64,000 nucleotides of DNA. It comes from Acheta domesticus (lineage: Eukaryota > Arthropoda > Insecta > Orthoptera > Gryllidae). Location: assembly GCA_031308135.1 (NCBI GenBank), contig JAHLJT010002630.1:100747608-100811607 (forward strand), in the 5' to 3' direction. The notes under the pieces were generated by a model. It saw only the letters and a list, made by a program, of their open reading frames with translations. It searched no databases and was not told the origin of the DNA. Of the stretch, positions 22,301-36,024 are shown one piece after another. Each line of letters opens with the position of its first letter. Position 1 is the stretch's first letter. The translations under genes were made by a program, and so were the position numbers.

Positions 22301-25300
22301 GTAAAAACTGTATATGACTTGTGGGGAAAGAGATTTATCTGCGCACATTTTCTTGAGGGCTAGAATAAAAAAAACTATCACAAAACTCACAGCATCTAAT
22401 GCAAATATCTATCTTTATACAAACACTTTTTTTTACTTTCTCGTTTTCATTTTAAACATTGAATGTAGCATTATTTTCAGGATACTTTAATTGAGCTACG
22501 TTTTATTAATACATTTTCTTTTGTTACAAAATAATGAGTTCTTCAGGAAGACCTTATTTGAATGACTTTAATGTATTTGACTGCATTTGTGGGGAATTTA
22601 CACTACAAAAACAAAAAAAATATTACAAACTTTGTAGAAAAATATATGAAAAAAGTTTGGTATGAAACTGGGTCATCAAGATACGTCATGGGCTCCTGAT
22701 GTGGAATGCACAACTTGGTGGAGTGTCTTCGTCAGTGGAAAACTGAAGAGTTTATAATTGTGTACTGGTGAGAGCCTTAAAATCATTGTTATTTTTGTTC
22801 TGCAAACATAAAAGCCTTCAATCGTTACAAGAAAAAGAACAGGGAGTATCCTGATTTGCAATCAGCAAAGCGACCTGTGCTGCATGGACCTGGTGTTCAC
22901 CACACTCACTGGATGTCCTGTGTCTGTTAGTGAGAATATAAGATTCTGGGGTGAAATTCAAGAGTTAGCAGTGGCAGTGAATGCGATGGAAGTGTTACAA
23001 AAAAGCACTTCTCCCGAGATGAGCTCAGTGATATAATACGTGACCTCAGTTCGCCAAACAAAGCAGCCGAACTTTTAGCATCCTGACTAAAAGAAAAGAA
23101 ATGTCTGACTCTGGTAGCGAAAATAACACTTTACTGGTTATTGGTACAGGCTTTGTCGTAGTTGTCAAGAACCTTTTCGGTAATCATAACGCAGAAAATT
23201 ATCCAAAACTGGTGCCAGACTTGCTTTTAAACTTTCAAAATTTGAGTGCAACTATGAGCATTAAAGTACACTATCTCTATAACAATCTCGACAAATTTCC
23301 AGAAAATCTTGGCAATATGTCTGAGGAACAAAGCGAGCGGTTCCATCAAGAAATAACGGTAATGGAAGTTAGATATCAGGGCAGATGGGATAGACAAAAT
23401 GGCAGACTACTACTGGAGCTATCAACGTGATTGACCTTATTTGCCGCATAAAAGGATATCATACAATGTTTTGTGATTCTTTGCAGTCTGTGAATATAAA
23501 TATGTTGACTATATTAATATTAAATATTTCAAGAGTTTCATTTTGTATAAATAGACATATCTAGTTACATTTAGTTAAAGTTTTATGGAGTTTACGAATA
23601 GCCTGTACTCAGTAAAATTAAATAATATTTTTCGATGCGATTTTCATTATCTCAAAAGCTAGAGCCAATCTACCAAAACCAATGCCGTATTTGGAATCTG
23701 TGCATTATACATACTCTTAAATGGCTGTAAATTGTTTGGCAAAAATATGAGTGTTGACCAGTGTTATCAGTTCCCCATCAAAAGACTGAGACGCGTCGAA
23801 TGACACTTCCTATATCTCTGTTGGTGCGTGGGAAGTGGTCTAACCGTGAGAGAAGGAACCGCAAATCCACATGCACCCACACGAGGAGTTTACTCAAATA
23901 CTATATGGGGATGACATTGGACACTAAACTGAAATGGAATGAACATGTGAACAAAAAAGGAAGAACTCAGTATAAAATTTCGTCAATATAAATTACTAAT
24001 AAGAAGATACTCCTGCTTATTACTTTCCCGTATACGTACGGAGTGATATACGTAGTATAGGGAAAGCTATGTAATGCTGCGCAAAAAAACGGCGAATTTT
24101 CGGCGGAAAAAAATTAATTGCCGGGCCATGAAAACGAAAAAGTGGATAAAACCAGTTGCTAAATTAAGAAAAAAATCCCCTAACACGTGGTGTAGCCAGA
24201 AACCCTCTTTTGTGGGTCCTTGATATCAAAAAACCAATTGCAAGGAAAACGTCCATCTGTCTGTCCGTCCGTCCGTCCGTCCGTCCGTCTGTCCGTCTGT
24301 GAACACTGCTAGCGCCTAAACCATACGTAAGATTTCTTCTAAAATGGATATTCCCCGGTCGATCTGATTCTAGTCGAAGTTTTGAGATTTTGAAAAAGAT
24401 TCTTCAAAATTTAGGGGTACTTTATATGAAGCCCCCCCCCCGGGATTTTCAAAATTTTCTCAAAAACGGCTCCAAATTTTTTCTTTAAATTTCTTGCATG
24501 AATAGAGGAAAATACACTTATTAACATGGCATAGGTCCGATTTTCACGGATAACTCTGAATTTTCGAAAATTGTGAAAGTTTGAATTTTTTTCGGCGTCT
24601 TACTCCAACTACAAAATTGATAATAGAGATTTTTCCTTCAAATAATTTTTTTTCTTGATAGCGAGTTCTTTCTTTTAAGGTCATGTACATTTTTTTGAAA
24701 CTTTTAGTAGTTTTTGCGCAATATGTGCAATTTTAAAAAAATGATTTTCTCAAAAACGGCTCCAAATTTTTTCTTTAAACTTTTGGCGAAGATAATGCTA
24801 AATATACTCTATCAGATAACATAAACTTCATATTGGTCTACATGTTTATTTTTTCAAAAATTACGAAAATGTAATTTTTTTGATTTGTCTCTCACGTCGT
24901 CAAAATGTACATTATAGATGTGCTTATTTGCTTAGTGCGTTTCTTCACACATAAGCTTCAAAGTATCTTCAATGATGGTTTTTGAAATGTCCATAAGTGG
25001 TCCGTAATAAAGGAACAGAATTGGAAAATTTTCTGAAATGTTCGAACGAAATTTTCTGAAACACTATTGAAAATTTTTCGCTGAAATTCTCAACAATGAC
25101 AAAAAGTTCAGTTCTGTCCCATATTCCAGAAGCTTGATTTCGGCCACGATATTTGGAGCCAAAAAATAAAAATAATGCTGAAAAATGTAGATGTTGTTTA
25201 ATCACACACAAAATGAAAAGTAAGGAATGCACCGAAACGAAAAGTAAACCATCGCGTCAATTGAAAAAGTTTTCAAAATATTTTGTTTTATAACATTTTC

Positions 25301-28300
25301 TCGAATTGTTGTAAAGATTCCCGCAAATGTGATTTTTTCCATCTGTTGTATTCGATCAAAGAGGGACAGTGATTTTGAAATTGAATTGGTTACCATGACA
25401 AGAAATATGTTATTAAACAATGTGTGTTTATTTCTCGATTCAGAAAATGAACACGGTAGATTTATCTCTGAAATTTAGAATTAAAAATAAGTATGTGTGT
25501 GTGTATCAGTAAGTTATGGATTTAGGGTCATCGTAGTGTATTACTTATATTGTGAGTTTATTTCTTGTGTATTTTTCTAATAATTTTATTACTGAAATCC
25601 TTCGCTTGCTGTTTGTGCTGAAAGTCAAAGAAGTTCGTAAGTATTTGGCAATTTTATGTAAAATTTGACAATGAATGATAAAACTATAATTTGCATTTAT
25701 AATTTTTTATTTGTAGTTAAAATATTTTGTTTATTCATGCTATTGCTTTCCCTGTTTCAAAGTATTTGAAGTAATGTTCATTTGTGGTAATATTTACATT
25801 AGTGGTGATTTGTTCACATTATTGTATTTACGAGTACATTTGCTTTAAATAATGTCTAATAAATTTTCTCGAGAACTCAACCGTTTTCTGTAAAAACTAG
25901 CTGAAAATTTCGCATTTTCAGAAACACTCAAACACAATTTTCTCAAAAATTGTTCCAAATTTTTTCTTCAAACTTTTCGAACGGATAGTTCTCATTGCAC
26001 TCTTTAATATGACGTAAAGTTAAATTTGGGGTTTTATGTTTTTGCAAAATTACATAAATGTAATTTTTTTGAAAGATCTCTCACATCGTTAATATGCACA
26101 TTTCCAGCAAATTGTAAGCACTATTGTATTTGTAAATTAATGTTCTTGAAATGACTTCAAATGAAGTGTTCCGAAAACTCAAACATGTTCTGTGAAAAAG
26201 AGCTTCAAGTTTCGCATTTTAGTACCGCTTAAACGCTATTTTCTTAAAAACGGCTTAAAGTTTTTCTAAGAAAATTTCCATTTAGGAAGAAGTTAAGTGT
26301 TCTTTAATATTCTAAAAATTAATATTTCCGTTCTACCATTAGGAAACTGAAATGTCAAGAAAATGTCAAAAAAATACTTAGGAAGGAAATAGATGGCAGC
26401 TGGCACGAGTATGTGGCAATTCCGAATATCTATCCCAGACCAAAGGAAATAGAAAACTTATACGGTAAAGTCTGTGCCATTCTGTAGCACCACTAGTCGT
26501 TATATAATAAAACACTGTTATATAATCAGATACTTAAATCCATATGGCTACATTGAATGGAGATGAATGTAAGATAGCAACATCAAAATAATACAAACTT
26601 ACGAAAACAAAGTTCTGCGAGAAATGGTGAATGCACCATGGTATATAAGAAATGCTGATATCCACAGAGATCTTGGAATATCAACAATTAAAGGATAAAT
26701 TAAAAGGTTCGCCAAGAAGCATGAGCAAAGGCTTCGCCTGCATGAAAGTGCAGAAATTTTTCAACTGCTGGGAAAATAAAAAAGTGCAATTCGTCACATC
26801 TTTGTGAAATTCTCTTTCTTAAGAGACCTCATTTATAAAGATTGGTTGCGTGTGAGAGCCTTAAAAGTTATCTACGCAATTGAAATAGTATAGGAGACGA
26901 TGAAAGTAAGCAAGGCTGTCTAAAAATAGTGTATGATACACGTTTCCTAGGGGAAAATAGAATGTCTCGTACTACTCGTATCATAAGTAATTATTATTTA
27001 ATATTTCAAGTTGAACTATAGACTCTCTCTTGTACAAATTGTTGAATAATCATTACGACTGTCTAAAAATCATTTGTAACTTTCATAAACTCAACAATAT
27101 TATTTAATATGTTTTAATTGAAACGCAAAAGTCATTGCTTGTGCAGCTGGGAGGTTGTACTTACATCATGGGTCCCCAGCCGGACACCTTCGCCGCACCG
27201 ATTGGGTATGGAGCGTTTCTTTGAGGGAGATTGATGTTTTTCACGTTCTCGTTAAACACAAAGGGCTCGCTGACTCGGACAATGGCTACGTCGTTCACGG
27301 TGAAGTTCCTGAAACCAGGAGGGTTACTTTTTAAATAAGGTCCGTTAATAAGAAAGAAAATATTGAACATATATTTTTTTTAAGTAATCCACATACTTTC
27401 ATCTTCATCTCTACATATTTGAACTTTTGTTCAAAAATTTGTTATACCATGCAACAAGTTTTGAAATCAGATGTCAATGAAATCTGCCGCCTGTGAAAAA
27501 GTCAAATCCTTGACTGCAGTTCTCATTTCTTTGTTATCGCAGAACCGTTGACAACCAAGAAAATTCTTTAACCATCTAAACATGTGATTGTCAATAGGTG
27601 CAAGGTCTCGACTGTAAGGTGGATGATCCAGTTGCTTCCATTCAAAGACCCGTTTAGCCTTTGTCTTTGTGCAGACACATGGGAACATCGGTGGGCGACA
27701 CAATTTTTTTAAACATTTTAAAGGTCTGCAGCTCGTCTCACAGACATACCATACGGCTGGGAAAGGCGGGCAAAGTATGTTGGAATCAGAAACTCGTGCA
27801 CACTACGGCGATCGCGCGTCAATCTCACTCTCATTCACAAACGGACTTTTTTTGAAATATAACCTACGTACATAAGTAGGGAGAGTAGGATTTTAAAAAT
27901 AGGCGTTTATGACTGAAAAATTCTTAACCCTTTCACTGCTACGCATTAGGCGCGCTGGCCGCTCCGCAGTGCTGTATACTTTTTCGTGCGGTCTTCTCTC
28001 GCGCGCGCTCTCAGTTGTTGTTAGTTATTATATATTTACTAAGGTGCATATGTACTTTCCGTCATTCTTTTAGATCCAGGCTTACTGGCACTGACGAAGT
28101 TGAAAGTATTCAACCCCACAACACTTCTTCAGTAAATGTAGACATCCTAGCCGAAACATACAAGCAAGATTTTTCATTCTTGAATACCAGATGTTGGTTT
28201 GGCCGTGATCGCTAAGTCATTGTACATTCCTGGCCAGGGTGTATACATGACTTGGGTCGGTTCGAATCTTCATCTAAAACCATGCTTAGCTGCTATAAAA

Positions 28301-31300
28301 GCCTGTGGTTAAGTCGGAGGGAGAGGCCGATGTAAAACAAACGGTGGGTGGTCCGCATCGAAGTTGACGGGGTTTATGCAGCTGAGTTTCAACGGTTTTG
28401 CTTCTTCTTATAGAAAAAAATACTCAATAACCATCGTTTGGCGCTTTAGGAGCGCTCTAGTAGTATAATTTAGCAACATAACAATTGAATAGCACTAAAA
28501 GTGGCAAAAACATGCTACCAAAGGTCTGTGTGTACCGGCTCCTGTGCGAACGACAACAATGGGCGAGCGCTATGCGAACAAACGCAAAACTTTGAAATTC
28601 GTTGAAGCATAAACTGAAGAGGTATCTTTCATCTTTACTATATGGTTGAAGTAAACATGGATGGTGAATGTACAAAAGGATTTATAAGAATACTGCAATA
28701 ATATTTTGACCTGCGCGCTCTTGGCTGGAGCTGCGCGCCTTCCACAACCCATGCCTTCCACAACACTTGAAAAATCTCGCAACAAAAGCTATGAAACGCT
28801 GTCTAGTAGGCACCAAAATAAACTTCAAAGTGTAAAGAACAGAACCCATGTTTTGGCAATTGCCTAATTTTGAACGCGAACTAACAACAGACACGAGAAC
28901 CCGAAAGAGCAGCGCGACGCACCGGTGCGTCGTTAGCAGTGAAAAGGGTTAAATATGCGCTTGAATACTTGAATATTAAATAATTAAAATTAACAATATT
29001 CATTTCCTGTAGATATAATTCAGGAGGAGCATACTTGGAGTAAAAAGATATATTTTTGTGGAGACATAATAGTATAACCTACATTACTTTGTAGGTTATT
29101 CTATAAATAATAATTAATAACAATTTTTTATAAGTTTTCGAGAACATTTAGATTACGTATACATTCTTATATACTACTGTGAGGTACATTACTCATACTT
29201 TCTCGCCTATTATTGCAGTACATGATACAGAAACCGTTATGAAAGGCTTGAAGAAAAGTGGAACATTTTGAGAAAAACTTACTGAATGAAGGACGTGAAT
29301 TTTGGAAAATATGAGAAGTGGATTGCGACTATACCTCGTTACGTTGAAATAGAGAATAAATAACTTTAAAAAGGTTTGGCGTAAAAAATGAAAAAAATAA
29401 AAATGATGTTGCATAGTCTATTCTAGCAAATTCCTCCGAGATTCTGAGTGTCATCCTGTGCAATGCGTGCCGGTCCGATCACTTGAGGCAGTAAGCTTCC
29501 GCCACAATGGCTTCGAGGTGACAGCCCATTCAAGATCGGGAAATGCTCAAGGTTCACTAAAAACTAGAACATTATTACCCAGTAATTACTAATTTGTTGC
29601 GGAGAAAATAAATGAAAATGAATCTACGGAGAGCATTTTAAACAAAGCCTCTTTCAAGAGTGGAGCAAAATTGGCTGGAGAGTCAGTGCTGAGATGGTCG
29701 CTAAACACTCACCCTATTTTGTAGTAGTCAGGGTGGATGACGCGGTGGTTACCTAGTCGTCTCTGTGCTCGTTCAGGCAGTTGAGACGCTTGGAATTCCA
29801 GGGTCCCTGCGACGACCTGCATCACCACACGCGCGTTCAGAGAGACGATATTTATTTAATTAAAATTGCACATGTTTACGTAATTAAAATTGCACGTATT
29901 TATCTAATTAAATTGCACATATTTAGTTAATTAAAATTGCACATATTTAGTTAATTAAAATTACACAAATTTACTTATTTAGAATTGCATATATTTATTT
30001 AATTAAAATTGCACATATTTATTAAATTAAAATTGTACATATTTTCTTAATTGAAATTGCATATAATTATTTCATCGAAATTGCACATTTTACTTAATGA
30101 AAATTGCACATATTTACTTAATTAAAATTGCACATATTTACTTAATTAGAATTGCATATATTTATTTAATTAAAATTGCACATGTTTATTTAATTAAAAT
30201 TGCACATATTTATTTTATTAACATTGCACATATTTATTTTATTAACATTGCACATATTTAATTAATAATAATAGCATAATCATAATCACCTCAACTCTTC
30301 GAATTACAGAGAGGAAAAGATACAAAAGAGAAAATATTGTGGAAACCACGCAAAAAGGTGACGGATCAGAGCTGTAGGTGTCTATTCTTCTCAACCTCAA
30401 TTTCAGACAAGAGCCGTTTATTTATTTACTTAACGCCAAAAACAGGTAAAACTTTGTGTGACCTACTATGGGAAGAAGTGTATTTTGTGCAGGTTTTCAT
30501 AAATTACAGGATCTCTACTCTGTCCCACTTACAAGATGAATTACGAGTATAGGTGGAAACGAGCCATTTTTAGCAACAATTTTTAAGAAAATATTAGCTC
30601 CCGTGTAATAAAAACTATTTGCAAAGGAAAATACTACACATTCGGTCTGTTAACCGTCATCGGGCTCTTTGTGAAGGAATTGACGCGAGAACTGCCGCCA
30701 GAACACGGAGGACGTTAATTTGAATATCTATAGAACTGAAACTACGAACTAAACACACGAACCTTTATGACTGACACTCTCACGAACCGTTTTGACACAC
30801 TCTGATGCGAAGTAAAATTAACCTTCAACCGGTACACTGGGGTGTGGAACACCCCACTCAATATGTATATTGTTTTACTGGAACATATATTGGCAACTCT
30901 CACTGCTTAACTTTATGTAAATTCGTTTAACTAGTTCATATATTGTAGTTATTCATTTCATTGTTGATAATATATGTTCGTCAGTTTCTATTATTTTGAA
31001 GTGATTTTGCACAATTCACCGAGCAATTTACTTAAGTATTTTAAATTTAAAGCACTTGCATTATGAGTTTTTAATCCATTTGCAATGAAGTATGATGATA
31101 AATGTTTTGAAATATTATTATACTGGTTAATACGTAATACGTTTTGGTAGGGAAATGGCGTTTGCAATGAGCACATCGCGCAGATGTGTGGAGTGCACTT
31201 AACGTAAATGAAAAAGAGTTAGTAATAGAAAGGGGTGAAAAATGTATATGTTTGTGAATTAAAATATTCATTAGGTTTTGTAAAATACCAATATTTAAGT

Positions 31301-34300
31301 CATAAATCTCTAAATCTTGTATTATTTTATGGGGTGTGTGACAACCCCAGTGTTCCATTTGTGTTGCAAAATATGCCGGTTGAGGATTAACTTCACTTTT
31401 TCCGAAACTTGGTCTGATTGTTTATTTCATTACGAATAGGAACGTACCTCAAACTCAAAGTCATCAGATACCCCATCAAAGCAATGTGCAGCTGTGAGGA
31501 TTATGTCCTTGGATAAAATAATCCCTCCGCAGAAAGCTTCATCCTCCTCTCGTAGAAATACTTGGTACGGAATTTCTCCTGCAAACAGTGAGCAGAATTA
31601 CGTCATCTCTCAGCACACAGCTCTAAATTCTGTAGTCATAGCTATGGGCAAATTTTAATGAAATTTTATTATTTTTAAATTTCACTTTAAAAGAATGGCT
31701 TTTAGTATATACATTGATTTTGTTTTGACAGAAGGAGATTACTGATTTTTTACGGCATTTTTCTGCATTTATCGTCGATTTCAAGTATTAAGTTATTTTT
31801 TACATTTTTCAGTCATTACAGTATTTTTCGCTGCTTTCGTCGACTTAAGTAAGATTTTAATGGAACTTGTTTCAAATAATATTTACGAGATGCAACAAAT
31901 GTTCTCTACGAAATTCTTCGGTAGCCTATTTAATTTCTTTGCTGAAAAAATGTCAGACGTTGTGAGTATGTAATCTAAAGTTCCTACGACGATTATCAGC
32001 GCCCACTCTCGGTTCGACCGATTTCGTGATAACAAAACGCATAGTGTTGCTAATGAGGAACAGTTCAAACCCAAAGTTTGCGAGATGAGTTCACTTAAAC
32101 GAATAGAAGCTGCCTCGATTACATCAGTATCGTATCCAACAGCTTGAGTTGTTCATCCGAACTTGTTTTGATCACATTTTTACGTCATTTTTCTTTGCTT
32201 TTATGGAATTTTAAAAACATTTTAGGAGCATTTCATTGACTATTCTACTCATGAAATTAAAAACCAGTAGTGTTTAACTATACATACCAAAAGGCCTAAT
32301 CAGGGCGGTGTATCTCAAAATGTTTATCGTTTTTTCTATCCGATTTTTCCTACCGCTTCTCTCTCCTGGCCAATCACAAACTGCGTCTCACCAATCTGAG
32401 GAGGCGGTGTACATCGATTGTCGTTGTCCAATAAACCGCGTATGTACTGTAACATAACCTGTTTAAATCAGTTATTTTCAATATTTGGCTCATTTTGGTA
32501 CTCTGTTGGACGTAATTTCATTCGTGGAAGATTGTAATGAATATCACTTGTGCTTTGGAAATTCTCAGATAAATCCCCTCATCGCTTCGCGAGTCGGGGA
32601 TTTATCGACAATTTCCAAAGCACTTGGGGTGTTATTACCTGTTATAATTTTTGGGACTGTTTTAGGTCATCGAATCCGCCCCTAGTCATAGAAATACGCA
32701 GGGGTAAGGATGGCAGGCGGGTCAGGGGACCAGGAGGTCGTGTGAGCTCTCTGACATTTTCAATCCGGCCTCGTACCTTTCCGTAATAAAATATTTCAAG
32801 TCCTGATTCCCCTATTTTCTAAGTCTTCAATTCGGAAAATTTTATATTACATTTGGGGAAAAGACTCCAGAGACCCATCTGGCAACACGTAAATGGTACA
32901 ACATAAACCAATTTTATTTATTATATTGTATTATTAAAGTATTAAAAATTACTTTCATTAAGTTTTGTTTATTTGCCAGTAAAATATACAAATCGTAAAA
33001 CTGTTATGGGGAAAGAGATCCTCGAAGGGGACAGAGGGGTACTTGCCCTCTCCCCCTCTTACATTAGGCTGTGCACACCCAGTGCCAGAGCTAGAAAATT
33101 TTGGGCCCCGGACAATGCCGACACGTAGCCCCCCCTCCGAAAAAAATGTGAAAGTGGTGTCACGAAACTATATAATTTATTGCATTTCAACAAATAAGAA
33201 AAAATACAACTTTTACGCTAGAAAAAGTTTTTGCAAATATACTTTAAATAATAGTTTTAAGTAAACGTATTTCGTGATCAAATAATATAATTTCCATAGT
33301 GAGCTGAGAATGCTAAAAAAATGTGTTTTGTTTAGTCAGTGTTTAATAAAATTACTTCCTAAATTCATAAAAAGTAGGATGAGGATTTTGCTGACCTAAA
33401 ACATTGTCAGAAATGCTCAATAAAATGCTCTTAATTATTTTAAATCCCTAAAACAAGGAAAAATGACGTAAGAAATTATATCAAAACCACTTCAGATCAA
33501 CAACTGAAGGTGTTGCATATGTTACTGATGTAATCGAAGTTTCTTCTCTTTTTTTTTTTCAAGTGAACTCAGCTTGCAAACTTTTGCTTTTGGACTGCTT
33601 TTTACAAGAAAATCTCTGCTTTTATTTATTGCGAAATCGGCCGAACTGACAATGACGCCGACAGACGTCACAGGAACCTTAGATTACATAGTACTCACAA
33701 CGGCTGACATTACAATATTAAATCGAAAAAATATGCAAAATAAATGACTTATAAAAATGGGTCATTTCCTTTTGTCATAACGTAAAATTAAACGGCATTG
33801 TTCTAAAGTGATAAGAAAAAATTGACATTTCTTTAAAATCCGCCCCAAATAAGGGGGCGCTCTAATAATAATATAAATTAATAACAATACAAATTAATAA
33901 AAAATAATATAAATTTTGCAAGGCTAGTATGAAGTCGAGGAGTACCAGGTTACTAATACACAGCGAAAAGGAAGCAGTAGAAACCAGAAGTATTCAGATT
34001 AACAGGGGTATTTTTCAAGGAGATTCACTATCCCCTCTGCTGTTTTGCATTAGTTTGATCCCACTATCGAGACAGTTGTCGCAAGCTGACTTTGGTGATA
34101 AGCTCCATGGTGATGAAAGGCCAGTATCACATTTGTTTTACATGGATGATCTGAAAGTGTTGAAATGTTTATTAGTCCCGTAAGTGTAGTGCAAGTTTTC
34201 CTTGGGAAGTGGCAGTGATCTTCTCCCCTCTGAATGGCGAGATCCGACGCCGACCTACCGTCGACTAGCGGGATTTCCCATCAACCAGGTATCTCCCACC

Positions 34301-35871
34301 AGCGGGGCACCGCCCCAGCCGGGACAAGCTCGAAGCTCCCGCCCGGTCTCCCGGCATGTGTGGTAGTGTAGTGTAGTGTATGTTTGTGCAAGTGGGTGTG
34401 TGTAAGGGGAGAGGATAGGACAAGGAAGAGGAAGAAAAGATCGCGCGCGGTCCATGGCCCGTTTGTTAGGGTACTGCTCCGACATTCGCCTGGTGTTGAT
34501 CGGAGAAACCACGGAAAACTACCGATTAGAGCAGCCGGCCGCTAGAATTCTCCTCCACGCAGCGATTGAATTCGACCTCGCTGACAAGGTAGTGTCGAAA
34601 ATCCTGCTGCCGTCGGGACTCGATCCTAGGACCTCGCGGTTAGAGGGACTGCAGTGACATCAATTGATGCACTGAGCCATCTCTCCCGTCACGTACATGG
34701 TATAAATATATTTATTCTATATGTGAAATAATAAATATGATTTTCAGTAGATCTTATTAGAGACATTTGATTGATTTCATAAGTTTTAATTTGTTTTTCA
34801 TTTTTTTTGCTATTTTTCCCCATCAGTCCGATAATTTGGCCCCTTGACCTGCGGGGTCTCAGGCGATTGCCCGGTCTGCCCATGCCTCGCTCCGGCACTG
34901 TCTTTTTAAAAAATTATATTCTGAATGAAATTACGAAGTTCAGTTAATGATTAACTTTAGATTTGCATTTGCTGGCTTACAATCTAAATTCAACTTACTA
35001 CTGACACAAAACTACATCTGACGAGGGGACTCACAGAGCACCTCAAATTATTTATTCTATATTGCTGAAAATGTCCAAGAATGCATGTAACGAATATCTG
35101 ATTCTTCTTCCAGTCTGACGTATTTACAAAATTTGAGATTTCTGCTTTGGTTGATCAATTGCAGGTTGAAGTAAAAGTTATTGGCGAGATAGGCAATATG
35201 ATGAGTGATAGGTTTGATATTTAATTCGGTGTGTAGTTGCTTGTTGGAGATGAACCAGGGGACTTGGGTGATAGATGTTAAGAATCTGTTTTGGATGACT
35301 TGCAATTTTTGTATGTTGTATTTGGCAGCATTTTTCCCAATTGGGCAGGCGTACAGGAAGAGGGGTCTGATGATAGATTTATAAACGATAATGGCTCTGT
35401 TTAATGACAGTGTAGAAGATTTATTTATGTGCGGTTTCAATTGAAGAATTTTGATTTTGGCTTGCTTAACTTTATCTATGTGAATTCTCCAATTGAGGGT
35501 AGTGTCCAGATGGAGTCCTAAATAATGAACTGCCTTATTATTTGGAGTCCATAGAATGGTATTATTATTTATTCTTAACTGGATGATCGGAGGGTGAGGT
35601 TTGAATGTGAATATTTTCGCGGGCGATTTGGGAGGATTTATTACGGCACAGGGCACACCCATGTCAATAGGCTTTGCCGCGTATCTAATCAGTTACGTGG
35701 TGACTCACCGAGCTCCGCGCTCGTCCCTCCCGACACCAGCTTTTTTGCCCGCGCGTGGAGGCTGGTCCGCTCCGGCCCTGTAACAGACACCGCACCGCTC
35801 TTCACCTCGGGGAACTGGAGTTGCTTTCCATTACTCCACTATATTCAAATACACACGCGCGCGCGTGCGCG

Positions 35872-35914
<43 letters not shown>

Positions 35915-35984
35915 TCGCATCAAGATGGCAGTGTAATTCATAAATTCTTTATCCCAGTGTGTAGAATGCTATGTCTAAAACTTA

Positions 35985-36024
<40 letters not shown>

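Larger units (their letters stand above)
33080..34900. mobile_element. Possible hAT-like element with nested insertions
   Basis: The left end CAGTGCCAGAGCTAG (33080) pairs with the right end read inward, CAGTGCCGGAGCGAGG (34900), a CAGTGNCGGAGC-type hAT terminus. The interval also holds an RT fragment (33925-34173) and a SINE (34166-34690). No 8-bp duplication is found, so the two ends may belong to different copies. Confidence 0.35.

Noticed and set aside
29856..30262. CRISPR-like repeat array
   Set aside because: The repeats are contiguous AT-rich minisatellite units without unique spacers, in a eukaryotic genome.
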